NCBI RefSeq assembly: GCF_000485595.1
Contig: NW_014578743.1
Span: forward strand, 23,760 to 46,276
Length of the DNA stretch: 22,517 nt
From: Priapulus caudatus
Lineage: Eukaryota > Priapulida > Priapulimorpha > Priapulimorphida > Priapulidae
Direction of reading: 5' to 3'
The position numbers and the translations under genes were made by a program. The first letter of the stretch is position 1. Each line of letters opens with the position of its first letter. Of the stretch, positions 1 through 8,263 are shown piece by piece. The notes below the pieces were generated by a model. The model was not told where the DNA came from. It saw nothing but the letters and a program-made list of their open reading frames with translations, and ran no database searches.

Positions 1-17
1 TGTTTTGTATTTAATGG

Positions 18-31
18 CCACTAGGGGGAGC
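18..31 (+). promoter_or_regulatory. CTCF-like motif
   Basis: The sequence TGGCCACTAGGGGGAGC (16-32) closely resembles the core of the animal CTCF binding motif (CCACNAGGGGGC-like). This is a sequence match only. The same string can occur inside dispersed repeats, and no binding or boundary function can be shown from here. Confidence 0.25.
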
Positions 32-162
32 GTGCCGCTACAAATTTTAAATGACACCTGCGGTGAAAGGACGGGCCGTCCGGGGGCACCACTAGTCAAG
101 CCAAATGTAGCTTTAACATAAGTCTTTTGAACTTTGGTAAGACAACAATTTGTATCTTTCAG

Positions 163-246
163 ATGACTGGATTTGCTGTCGTGGAATTTGTAGACGAGAA
201 GGCGGTTGAGGTTATTCACAAGTCATGGATAGAAAGAAGGGATGAG
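163..246 (+). pseudogene. DUF4806-type gene, exon 1 (FAVVEFVDE start)
   Basis: This exon begins at an ATG directly after a splice-acceptor-like ATCTTTCAG and ends at GAG|GTTAGT, a good donor. It encodes 28 residues starting MTGFAVVEFVDEKAVEV and containing KSWI. From memory of the family, this FAVVEFVDE...VVP.SW motif opens many multi-copy invertebrate proteins whose C-terminus is a DUF4806 domain. That fits the later exons at 2080 and 2463. The exon ends in phase 0, and the next exon at 505 starts in phase 0. No function is established for the family, and it is often multi-copy and mobile-element associated. This exon itself is intact. Confidence 0.6.
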
Positions 247-504
247 GTTAGTAGATCATATGTATTGTTTCGATATAATTATGATATGCACGCCTGTAAG
301 CACTCTTACATCAGTGGCAATTAACATGGTTAATGTACATGACTACTTTCATTAATCTGCATGTATTTTGACAATGTGGCGATGTTTATTGTAAAGTTAT
401 GTCTTGTATCTAGAAAAGGTCTCAGACATTGATTAAAAAGTTAAATTAAATTAATAATTATACTACAACACTATAATTATTTAATTTTTTTTTTACATCT
501 GCAG

Positions 505-592
505 GTTCTGTACTGCTAGTGGCCCACAAACAACGTTTCTGTACATGTAAGGAGAGAGAAATTGCCGGACAAAGAGAAAAGGACTAGGGACA
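505..592 (+). pseudogene. DUF4806-type gene, exon 2 (WPTNN), with in-frame stop
   Basis: This exon follows a strong polypyrimidine tract and TCTGCAG (ending 504). In phase 0 it reads VLYC, then TAG, then WPTNNVSVHVRREKLPDKEK. In relatives I recall, the corresponding segment contains CYWP directly after the exon-1 motif. The TAG at 517-519 therefore interrupts a recognisable conserved core rather than ending the gene. The 3' boundary is uncertain, because no clean donor is visible before a TAA in frame near 595. The break could be real decay or a sequencing error. Confidence 0.5.
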
Positions 593-594
593 GA

Positions 595-1155
595 TAAGTT
601 TTTTCATGTACACAGGTAAAATTTAACCTTATATTTGTGTACATAACATTTGTGTATCATCTATGGCCAATGCATATTTTATTGGAATTTTTGTTGAACG
701 ACCTGAAGCATGCCAGGTTGGCGGAGGAGACATTAACTTTGGAATCTGGTGGTGAATAGGAGTCATGCACAAGAAAAAGAAAGGTTCCAAGTCGCTATGA
801 GCTTTCAGAGCGTGGACCTGCTGATGTGTTTTCATAAAGCAGACAATTGCTTGTTTTTTGGCCTCGTGGGCTATGCAGATGTGTGTCCCTGGGGATTTCC
901 AATTGGGTGGCTTTCTAATCTCTTCTAATACTGGACAAGCCTCATGTTATTTATCAATAACAGTGTCAGCAAGTTAGTTGCAAGATTCTTATGCCCTGAT
1001 AGCATACGTTAATGTTCTATAACTCTATAAATTTATAAAGCTTTTAGCTAACTTATACATTATATACTCTGCCTTTTTCAAGAGAAAAACTGTTCAGTTT
1101 ATTTCTAATGTAGTATAGATTATATATCCTGATCGTTCTAATTCTATAATTATAG
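595..1155. other. Intron-like stretch without a gene
   Basis: This is an AT-rich stretch between exons 2 and 3 of the DUF4806-type gene. Short open frames on both strands have no domain-like composition. I see no repeat or RNA gene. Confidence 0.5.
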
Positions 1156-1278
1156 ATGAAGGAGAGTTCGTACCAAAGAGGTCTAAAGCATCAACTTCAT
1201 TTCCGCTACCAAAAGAGCCAAACTTCCTGCTGACAGATTTCAGCCCTTCTGAAGCTACTTGTAGCTCGTTCATCAATG
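1156..1278 (+). pseudogene. DUF4806-type gene, exon 3
   Basis: The exon is bounded by an acceptor (ATTATAG, ending 1155) and a donor (CAATG|GTATGCC, at 1279). It is open throughout and reads GEFVPKRSKASTSFPLPKEP and onwards, a low-complexity Ser/Pro/Lys linker of the kind expected between the N-terminal motif and the DUF4806 domain. It ends with one base (G) of a split codon. The exons at 2080 and 9219 begin with the complementary AT, so the phases match and the split codon is Asp. This phase match is the main reason for assigning it to the same gene. Confidence 0.55.
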
Positions 1279-1284
1279 GTATGC

Positions 1285-1345
1285 CATTATATATATATAT
1301 ATATATCACACACACACATATATATCTATATATATTTATTTATTC
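1285..1345. repeat. (TA)n/(CA)n microsatellite
   Basis: Alternating TA dinucleotides are followed by CA dinucleotides and more TA, immediately downstream of the exon-3 donor. It is a simple-sequence repeat inside the presumed intron. Confidence 0.9.
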
Positions 1346-1838
1346 ACCCAGCTGTAGGATTGATTTCAAATGTTTGAAGTGTAGTTGATTCATGTAAGAA
1401 TGAGAGTACCAAATATCAATGCAGAAAGGTATTAATTGTACCATCGTTACAAGCTTCTATCATATTAACTTATAACATTCTGAACCTTAAGATGGCAAAA
1501 TCTTATTATCTTGTTATCTTGTTGTGTATCTTTATTTTCACATGGAAACGTGGAGAAAGTACAGAAAGGATGACAAGCCAACATCCATCGAAATATAAGG
1601 CATTCGTACTGAGACCACACCACCTAGACATCACCACCTATGTTGGCATCTAGCCTCAACTCCAGGCCAGTCCATGATAGTAAAGTGCGTTGATATGTTT
1701 GTGAGTATGTAATAAAGTGCTCTCAACAGGCCAAAAAAGACTTCAAGAAGATAACACCATGTTTTAAATGGGTAATTTCATGTCAGATAAACCAACGGCT
1801 TCTAACTTCACATAGAACTTGATAAATAAACATACCTG
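1346..1838. other. Intron-like stretch without a gene
   Basis: No supported coding, RNA or repeat structure is visible. Open frames are short and interrupted. It lies between exon 3 and the duplicated segment (copy A). Confidence 0.5.
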
Positions 1839-1841
1839 CCC

Positions 1842-2939
1842 AACCTTGACAGATCTTGAGAGTGATCAGTGTCAAAATTGTCAAAGTCCAGAGTTTTATA
1901 CACACCATGTTAACAATGATTTTGAGACAAGTTTGAGATGCTGAAAACTAAAGAAGAATATCACTTGTTGTACCAAATTATTGCATTAATAACATTGTTG
2001 TAGGAGATTCATGAGTTAAAAGTCCGTCCATTCATATGGTTGAAGAAGTGCAATAACTGTCCACATCAATTTTTAACAGATTTCCAAATGAGTATGCTGT
2101 TGAGGTTAGAAGAAGTAATCGATACCCAAAGGACAGTGATGAGGATGTTGGTTGGCGTAGTGGGAGCCCGGACCTTGCAGGAGGATGTCTTGGCTTCCCA
2201 GCTGAAGAGCGTGGCAGAAGTTGGACACTGGAAAGAAACTGAGCAGATGGCGACTTCAGAAAGAAAATGTAATTTGTTGTGGAACAACATATAACTTGAC
2301 TGTATTTATAAATAACTGAAGTGTGTGAATGAAGTTTGTGCCAAGCAAATGTTGAGATCAAACTATTGGTGCAATTAGAGCCTTTTCATGTTTCATGGTT
2401 ATTTGAGATGTCAGCATTTATGCACATATTGAATGTATTTGATTGTAATTGTTCTTCTGCAGGTAAACATCTGACTAGCCTTTGTGGGCATAGGCTCGCG
2501 AGACAGCGTCCGCCGTATATGAGGAAGCTGGTAGCAACAACTTTGGTCGCACTACAGTTGAAGGCAGGAAAGGAAAACTGCCCTTTAAATAACCTGCTTC
2601 TCTGCAACGTGATGATAAGATGTATGTAAATATAGTGTCCTACTATTGATATAAATTACTGCTTAATTATCAAGGAGTAGTCAGGTAGACATATAAATAC
2701 TCCATTATTGATTGAGCGAAAAATGTGTAGGCAGGCACAAAATTCTGATTTTTTTGCACCAGCCAGAGGGCTGGTAACAGCAATTTTACCAACCATCACA
2801 AATTTAGTTTGAAAGTCATATTTCACGCTTGCCATTCTCGATTTCAAATTTGTAAAATGTTGATAAATTATGGCGGTGAATCCTTCAGCTAAACAGTAAT
2901 ATAGGCTATTTCTCATTAATGCTTTAAATAACAAGTGCC
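1842..2939 (+). repeat. Duplicated segment, copy A (DUF4806 exons 4-5 plus introns)
   Basis: From AACCTTGACAGATCTTGAG to TAAATAACAAGTGCC this segment matches 8965-10153 almost base for base. It contains an intron part, exon 4, an intron, exon 5 and about 320 bp of downstream sequence. Differences from copy B are mainly one- and two-base indels. Copy A lacks a 17-18 bp local duplication near 8990 and a roughly 55-bp TGATG-rich insertion near 10015 that copy B has. Both copies stop matching at the same AACAAGTGCC point. Confidence 0.95.
2080..2618 (+). pseudogene. DUF4806 domain, exons 4-5, broken copy A
   Basis: Exon 4 (2080-2269, after TTTTTAACAG) encodes MLLRLEEVIDTQRTVMRML and then a helical acidic stretch. 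Exon 5 (2463-about 2618, after TTCTTCTGCAG) corresponds to the DUF4806 core, with remnants of CGDSVRRILRKLG and KGRKGKLPLNNLLLCNVMI. Compared with the intact copy at 9219-9783 it carries several single-base indels. One removes a G at the exon-4 donor (AAAATG|TAATTT instead of AAAATG|GTAATTT), and another makes exon 5 hit TGA after three codons. As written, this copy cannot encode the domain. Confidence 0.7.
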
Positions 2940-2981
2940 GCAGAGCGACATCCGCTCATATAACTCTACTGCGGTGACTCT

Positions 2982-3182
2982 GTGGTGGAGGGGTGGGATT
3001 CTAGTAAACCCTGTTGTCCCAAATGTGTTCACATACGCGCCAAAACAGTGGAAGGCACAGGGATGGTATCAGGAACCTTCTCAAAGGAATGTTCGTTGGA
3101 TCGTTATGAAAAGTGCCACGAGATGGCGCGTACGTTTAAGTGTCTTAAGATTAAAGATGGAAGCTCCCATCGTACGAAGTAG
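2982..3182 (+). CDS. Possible cysteine-rich coding exon, unrecognised
   Basis: This is an open stretch of 66 codons with a cysteine-rich, charged composition: SKPCCPKCVHIRAKTVEG, later FSKECSLDRYEKCHEMA and FKCLKIKDG. The Cys pattern (CC-x2-C, then three more Cys) looks more like protein than chance, but I do not recognise the family. No clear acceptor or donor was found. An overlapping frame is also open, so coding status is uncertain. It begins about 40 bp after the end of duplicated copy A. Confidence 0.25.
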   Translation: MVEGWDSSKPCCPKCVHIRAKTVEGTGMVSGTFSKECSLDRYEKCHEMARTFKCLKIKDGSSHRTK

Positions 3183-3189
3183 CAAACAA

Positions 3190-3800
3190 CTATTGCAAGA
3201 CAAGAATAGGTAAGCACTCATCCATTTACCTAGGCAAGCCCTACAGCCTGCAATAGAGAGCTGCCACCTGTAACAATTACGCAGGCAAAAACTACACAGT
3301 ACCACAACACACACTGGCATAGCCACTGGCAGTGGCATACGTTACATGTAACATACTGACAGTACAGAATGCCATAGAAATTATACGATTTAAGGAGCAT
3401 AAACCTTCTTTAACCAAATTTTAGCTTTTGAAATTTCACTGTGACATTGTAGCCTCATACATCCAGGCATGTATAGATTCTACTAGCAAACCCGGCAGTC
3501 AAATTCTTTCTAAACAGACAGTCAACAAATCCATGTTTAACCCTCCTATTGAGGGTCAAAAGGTAATCTGACACTTACATCCTCGCATGTCAGCAGAAAG
3601 TAGATTTCATGGTCCTTTCAATAATGCCTATAAAATGCTAGGTCACTGCTGAAACAAAAAAGTTTTTCAATGCTCCGTCAGACCATGTCCTCAGAAAATG
3701 TCTAAAATCTGCCCTGTGCCCATTGACCGTTGACACTGTGACCTCCAATTTCGGCACAGTGATGGCTTTTCCTACCATGATGCTATACACAACTATTCAC
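3190..3800. other. Stretch without a supported gene
   Basis: Only short interrupted frames are seen. A perfect 12-bp palindrome (GTTACATGTAAC, about 3340) and ordinary AT-rich sequence are present. No RNA gene or mobile-element coding sequence is recognised. Confidence 0.5.
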
Positions 3801-3811
3801 AGACCTTAGGT

Positions 3812-4098
3812 CGAGCCGTTTAGATTTGTGCCGCAATTCTGCATTTCCTCCCTATCCCTTAAGTTAAGGAGTGAATGTTCCCCCTTCTTTTACACCTCTT
3901 TCCCTTTGACCTTTGAACCCCAGCTTCGACATCCCAACTCGTTTTCGGATTACCCCCCCACGTCCCGAATATCGTGACCGTACGTCGAGCCGTTTAGATT
4001 TGTGCCCAACTGTTGACGGACGGACAGACGCTCGCACGGACGGACGGACGATCATGCGATTCTACAAGCTGCATCTGACTATGTCAGATGAGCTAAAA
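3812..4098 (+). repeat. Interspersed-repeat tail with GACGGACG tract and terminal hairpin
   Basis: The string GTCGAGCCGTTTAGATTTG occurs twice (about 3812 and 3983). The second copy runs into a GACGGACGGACAGACG tetranucleotide tract (4014-4050) and then a perfect 8-bp hairpin CATCTGAC/GTCAGATG (4072-4090) followed by AGCTAAAAA. This layout resembles the 3' end of a dispersed retroposon (LINE or SINE tail) in invertebrate genomes. The family cannot be named from the sequence alone. Confidence 0.5.
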
Positions 4099-4099
4099 A

Positions 4100-4320
4100 C
4101 GAGGAGCAGCTCTACACAACCCCGCATCATGCAGGAGGGACTAAGGAGTCTTGAGGTAAACTGGGGCAGCTCAGTCAGTCAACGAAGCAGATGCGACATT
4201 CTTGGTCAGGCTCGGACGAGGACGACGATGAAACTCTGCATGTATCAGGACAAGCAATGCCTGCTTCCAGCAACATGTCACGCAAGACGAAGAAAGAAGA
4301 GCCACATACAGCTAGGGGTG
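4100..4320 (+). other. Possible coding remnant, acidic (DEDDDE)
   Basis: Two overlapping frames are open here. One contains WSGSDEDDDETLHVSGQ followed by a basic RKTKKEE stretch, which has protein-like composition. No splice sites or family match are convincing. It may be a fragment of a gene or of a mobile element's accessory protein. Confidence 0.2.
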
Positions 4321-4440
4321 TAACGATGCATTAAACTATTGCCAACTATCGATATTTTTTGTCTCGATGGCAATGCATCAATGGTAAAGTGAAACACAAT
4401 ATTTATCGCCGATAGTATACTAAACAATCGATATTTTTTA
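4314..4440 (+). mobile_element. Possible hAT-like MITE fragment
   Basis: AGGGGTGTAACGAT at 4314 resembles the terminal sequence common in hAT-type non-autonomous elements. It is followed by an internal inverted repeat (GATGCATT/AATGCATC, about 4326 and 4372) and repeated CGATATTTTTT. No matching opposite terminus or target duplication is visible, so this is a tentative call. Confidence 0.3.
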
Positions 4441-4738
4441 TTGTTGCAAAATTTGAACACCTGGGCCCATTGTCAGAAACATCGTAAAGTTAATGCTAAT
4501 GTTAATGCTAAGATAACACTTACGACTAATGTTAATGTTACGAAAGTAGAGTTGACAGAAACACATCGTAGCTACGAGCAAACTCACGATAACAGGAACT
4601 TCATAATTTCATGTCACAAGGCTGCTGATTGGACGAGAATCGATCACAAAATTCAAATTCATACACATTTATTGTACATCACAGTAATTTATGCATATTA
4701 TGATGGCTAACCACATATAAATAATATTTGATAATAAG
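4441..4738. other. Repetitive AT-rich stretch without a gene
   Basis: It holds CTGGGCCCATTGTCAGAAAC at about 4462 and near-repeats of GTTAATGCTA/GTTAATGTTA (4489-4540), reminiscent of MITE-like dispersed repeats. The open frame across it has simple composition, and I do not regard it as a gene. Confidence 0.4.
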
Positions 4739-4742
4739 TTAG

Positions 4743-5237
4743 TCCGTTACGGGTGACCAGCTACGTGTAATGGGGGTAGTTAAGTTGCGGGTCACACTAG
4801 GCCGGGTAAGAACGTCTCTCCAGTTTTGTGTAGTAGCAGCATTGCCCAAGAATATCATTTTAGGGATAGACTTTCTCGCCAAAAATAGGGTGGGCATAGA
4901 TTTCTCAAACTCAGTATTAACAATACGTAATAGTATAGTGCCGATGTACGCGAAAGAGTGATGAGCAGGGCCATTGCCCATGATGAAAGTAGCCTATGTT
5001 CAACGCTACAAGCATCTCACGCCATATCAAACGGCATGGTGCGAATGTCAGGTTAATGATGTTTTACCCGTGGGAACACAAGTTCAACTTCAGTCGCTGC
5101 CACTAGAAGGCTATCAGCGTTTCACAGGTTTACAGATTCTGACGAAAACATGTCGCATAAACAATAATGGCACGATTAGCTGTCTCCTGAGAAATACCAC
5201 ACGCAAACACATAAATTTGCATCATAAACCACATTAA
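4743..5237 (+). pseudogene. pol: Ty3/Gypsy retrotransposon: retropepsin C-terminal half and linker
   Basis: The frame reads a retropepsin tail ending in the conserved NIILGIDFLAKNRVGID flap/Ile-Leu-Gly region (about 4851-4905). Two consecutive in-frame TGA codons follow (4959-4964), and then a linker containing PYQTAWCECQV and ending HHKPH at a TAA (5235-5237). The catalytic DTG or DSG motif and everything upstream (gag, primer-binding site, 5' LTR) are absent, so the element is truncated on the left near 4740. In intact elements protease, linker and reverse transcriptase are one polyprotein. Here the reverse transcriptase continues in another frame after a one-base loss near 5225. Confidence 0.75.
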
Positions 5238-5239
5238 CG

Positions 5240-6124
5240 GTGGCACACTTACGTCCAAGGATAGAACAAACACGACCGAGACGAACAGTAACACACGGCG
5301 CTACATGCTGCGTTGCCGCCTCAGGGCTGACACGACAAACGACAATACAACAAGGGCGTGAGAAAGCGGGTTTTTGTAGCGAGATTCGGCAAATTCATGA
5401 CTTGCCGGATAAAGCACTCAACGCGCAGACGACGACCATACAACAAGGGCGTGTGAAAGCGGGTTTTTGTAGCGAGATTCGGCAAATTCATGACTTGCCG
5501 GATAACGCACTCAACGCGCAGACGACGGTCGATTACGCCTCGTTAGTAGACCATGTCACAAACCAACAACACAAACAGCAATTACTACACTTTTTAACAA
5601 CACATAGGGCATCCTTCGCACACACAGATGAAGAACTGGGGTTTACTAATTTATACGAAATGAAAATTGATACTGGAACCAGCAAAGCGTTCAAAATGGC
5701 GCCGTACCGAATGTCTGTACAAAAAGAAGTCGACCGGCAGGTCCAACATTTACTGAAAGTAGGATTAATTAAACCTTCCATCTCAGAGTGGAGTTCAGGG
5801 GTACTACTAGTCAAGAAGAAAACAGGGGAATGGAGAATGTGTATAGATTATAGAAGGTTTAATTCAGTCATACGGCCAAATGCGTTCCCCCTACCGATAA
5901 TCGACAATGTCATGCAAAACGTTGGAAAGGCAAAATGTTTCACTTGTCTAGATATGAGAAGTGGTTACCACCAGATTCCATTAGCCAAGGAAGATCAGCA
6001 TAAGTCTGCTTTTGTAACTACTAATGGGTTGTTTGCCTGGCGCGTCATGCCATTTGGGATAGCTTCTTGTCCGGGACAGTACCAGACGGTTATGAATCGG
6101 GTATTAGGTCTGCAACATAAGTAG
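5240..6124 (+). pseudogene. pol: Ty3/Gypsy reverse transcriptase, broken before YLDD
   Basis: The open frame is 294 codons. Residues about 130-265 are a Gypsy-type reverse transcriptase: fingers motif MAPYRMS, then GEWRMCIDYRRFN, the first catalytic Asp in CLDMRSGYHQIPL, and SAFVTTNGLFAWRVMPFGI. The frame ends at TAG-TAA just before the palm motif. YLDD lies at 6141-6152 in another frame, and EEHMQHLQEVF at 6175 in a third, so at least two further shifts exist. The N-terminal third contains a 31-residue tandem duplication. No RNase H or integrase follows: similarity stops near 6262. The element fragment cannot be active as written. Confidence 0.85.
5339..5524 (+). repeat. 93-bp in-frame tandem duplication in pol linker
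   Basis: Two adjacent copies (5339-5431 and 5432-5524) of a 93-bp unit encode TIQQGR.KAGFCSEIRQ and so on, 31 residues each. They differ at only a few bases. The period is a multiple of three, so the frame is kept. The duplication sits upstream of the reverse transcriptase core. Confidence 0.9.
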
Positions 6125-6262
6125 TAAGTACGCAATCACATATTTAGACGATATAATGATCTATAGCGCCACTCGAAGAACACATGCAGCATCTGCAAGA
6201 GGTGTTCCGCCGCTGTCGAAATGCAAACCTTAAGTTTAAAGCGACTAGGGAAGGTCATTTTC
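6125..6262 (+). pseudogene. pol: Gypsy reverse transcriptase palm/thumb remnant (YLDD)
   Basis: This stretch contains ITYLDDIMIYS (YLDD at 6141-6152), with the second and third catalytic aspartates. After a frame shift it reads EEHMQHLQEVFRRC and NLKFKATR, the expected thumb region. Similarity to Gypsy reverse transcriptase ends near 6262. The sequence TTTTCTCTTTTCAG|ATG at the boundary looks like a splice acceptor leading into the next gene. Expected RNase H and integrase are missing. Confidence 0.7.
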
Positions 6263-6267
6263 TCTTT

Positions 6268-7138
6268 TCAGATGGACATACTGGTGATCCAGGTGGACCC
6301 CGATGAATCCCTCTCGGGAGGCAAAGGCAGCGCCACACCCAGGCCGGCCCGATCGTCATGATCAGGCCGCCACACGCCCCAGTGCCCCCACTGCCGCTAC
6401 AAGACAGACGATCCTCGTTGGATGTGCCAGCATCAGCATGAGAGGCATGGCGAGACCCACTTCTCCCGAGCGAACGAAGTGCCGCGACACCCTGGATGGA
6501 ACAGGGAATGGGAGAAGAAGGCACAGGAGCAGCGCCGCCGGCAAGCCAGGGCACGCTGGTCGCCCTGGCGCCGCCACATCGAGAAACACCCAGAGGACGT
6601 AGAGGTGCTGAACCTCCGATATGCCTGGTATCAAAATGTTTCTTTTCATGAGCATTATAATAAAATCCACAAAGTTTCGAAATTTCGTGCACTTTAAAAA
6701 TATTACTGTGATACCTACTCCCATATGCCTGGGAGGCGCAGCCCATAGTGAGCCCGGGGTACCTGCTGGGCGTTGTAACGCCCGTCCGCCAAACCCCACT
6801 GAAACAAGGGCAAAAGCCGCTACAAGAGAGGCGGACACGAAGCGCCCGACAGCTAGCCGAAATAAGGAGGCAGCTGAGGACACATTTGCAGGCAATAGAG
6901 GAGGAGGGCTATCAATGGCAACTGGACCAGGAGGAACGGTATGAGATGGAGAGGGTGAAAGAGGAAAGTGAAGCTGAGGGAGAGAGGGAACGACAGTTAA
7001 GAAGAAGCTTGGAGGAGGCAAACGAAGAGATAAGGTGACTAAGCTGGAGGGTAGAGGAGCTAGAGGAGGAGAAAAGGGTAGAGCAGTTATATGCGAAGAT
7101 TTACTCCTCAGCCCATCCAGTAGTGAGAGCAGTAGCGT
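6268..7138 (+). pseudogene. Unrecognised C2H2 zinc-finger plus coiled-coil gene, interrupted
   Basis: From the ATG at 6268 one frame runs through MDILVIQVDPDESLSGG, a TGA at 6357, a C2H2-like finger CPHCRYKTDDPRWMC..H....H (about 6392-6457), a basic Arg-rich helix and EVLNLRYAW. A 104-bp insertion (6629-6732) breaks it. The same frame then resumes as EAQPIVSPGYLLGVV (from 6733) and continues into a long Glu/Arg/Gln coiled coil (about 6800-7035). After a second TGA (7036-7038) it ends with WRVEELEEEKRVEQLYAKI. The region is GC-rich compared with its neighbours. I do not recognise the family: a gag-like or DNA-binding protein of a mobile element is possible but unproven. The opposite strand is also open over 6362-7183, which I read as a shadow of this GC-rich coding sequence. 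Confidence 0.5.
6629..6732. mobile_element. 104-bp insertion flanked by 10-bp direct repeats
   Basis: ATATGCCTGG occurs at 6619-6628 and again at 6723-6732. Removing one copy and the intervening sequence joins LRYAW to EAQPI in a single frame, so this is an insertion into coding sequence. It is AT-rich in a GC-rich gene. It contains GGTATCA near its left end and TGATACC near its right, a possible short inverted repeat. It lacks splice signals that would restore the frame. The direct repeat is consistent with a target-site duplication, although 10 bp does not fix a superfamily. Confidence 0.6.
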
Positions 7139-7439
7139 AGGGAACGGGCCAACTGGGCGAGAGGGGTAACGGTAGGTGGGCACATAGACATGAATATTTA
7201 AGGAGGGAGAAAAATCCTATATTGTAATTAGTGAGCTGTTTATAAGATAATGGTGCTATTTTTTTCCATATATAAATATTTGAATACTATATTGTTAGTA
7301 AAGATATGATTGTCACAAGTCACAGGATTTGCGCGGCATGACATAGATATATGCCCTAGGTGATGCGTACGTGCGATAAGTATCTGAGAAAGAGACGTGC
7401 GGCCTACGAAGGGGCCGAAATTTGTGTTTGAAAGGCACG

Positions 7440-7600
7440 TGTAACTAGAGAATAAGAAGCCGAAGAAGTGAAGCTGAAGAAGAAGCGGAAGAAGCAGGAG
7501 AGGAAGACGCGGAGGAAGAGGAAAAAGCCGAGAAGACAGCCAGAAGAAGAAGGGAAGCAGAATGAGAGGCCGAAGAAACAAGGAGAACCCAGCTGTATTG
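7440..7600 (+). repeat. Purine-rich GAAGAAG low-complexity tract
   Basis: This is a GAA/GAG/AAG-rich tract that would encode a Lys/Arg/Glu-only peptide in every forward frame. The composition explains the open frames, so I do not call a gene. It could be part of the untranslated or coiled-coil tail of the upstream element. Confidence 0.6.
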
Positions 7601-7712
7601 CTGGAACAGTTCTGAGTCATTTATTAGTCAATATATATATAGTTTTCTTAAATATTGCAATGATGATATAAGATGATGACGATATAACATATGATATATG
7701 ATATATAGGGGA

Positions 7713-8263
7713 TGTAATCTATGATGTACAGATATGGAGGTAAGGTGTATCCGGGGGCAAATACTAAGAGAAGTTGGGGGAGTTGTGGAGATTTCAGGGG
7801 CATGACGTCATCCAACCAGAGACCAGTTCAACAGCAACAGCGATAGAAAGTTCCCCTAGTGACAGGCAGGAAGTTTTCCCCAACGACACAGACAAGCACG
7901 GGGAGGGGATCCCATATCTACCAGATGTGGGAGGTAAGGGAGCTGCACCACCCATACACGCGCCGGGTGAGGGAGTTGCGCCGGTCGAGCAGGTGGCGGA
8001 CAGGGGGGAGATGTGCGACGCTCGTGCATATACTGGACCAAGGGGGGTGCATCACCCGTACACGTGTCAAGCGGGGGGGGGGTGGCAGCACCCAGGCACC
8101 TGAAGCACGTGAGACCGCAGGGTCCTATATAAGCAGCCAAGATTCAACGGTAAAACAAGTCGGTCTTCTGACGGCCACGAACGCACGAGTAAACTAGCCG
8201 GTCGAGGAGCGCCGCCGGGGGCTACACTATTAACCCGTAGTAAGGGGAGGGGCGTTTCTTACA
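7713..8263 (+). mobile_element. LTR-like region with CRE, TATA box and poly(A) signal
   Basis: The region begins TGTAATC and ends TTTCTTACA, giving TGTAA/TTACA inverted ends. It contains a perfect CRE palindrome TGACGTCA (7803-7810), a TATA box CTATATAAG (8125-8133), and AATAAA just beyond its end (8263-8268). A U3-R-U5-like order is therefore plausible, with the transcription start about 25-30 bp after 8130. No second copy is in the window, no clear target duplication flanks it, and the tRNA-primer site is not obvious. It could be the 3' LTR of the truncated Gypsy fragment, a solo LTR, or an unrelated promoter. Confidence 0.35.

Noticed and set aside
2656-2934. Minus-strand 92-codon frame in copy A
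   Set aside because: The equivalent region in copy B is not open in this frame, so the frame is not conserved between duplicates.
3864-4055. Minus-strand SVRASVRPSTV frame
   Set aside because: It is produced by translating the GACGGACG tetranucleotide tract; it is not a gene.
5339-5524. CRISPR-like or regulatory direct repeat
   Set aside because: There are only two adjacent copies with no spacer, in frame inside a pol gene, so it is a simple tandem duplication in eukaryotic DNA.
6362-7183. 273-codon open frame on the minus strand
   Set aside because: It is Ser/Pro/Leu-rich low complexity and lies opposite a plus-strand frame with a C2H2 finger and coiled coil. GC-rich coding sequence commonly leaves the complementary frame open.
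7240-7620. Minus-strand frame with a hydrophobic Leu/Pro stretch
   Set aside because: It is the complement of the GAAGAAG purine tract; the composition alone explains the Leu/Phe-rich membrane-like run.
7774-8197. Overlapping frames on both strands over the LTR-like region
   Set aside because: No domain motif, overlap with TATA box and CRE, and the open frames follow from local GC-richness.
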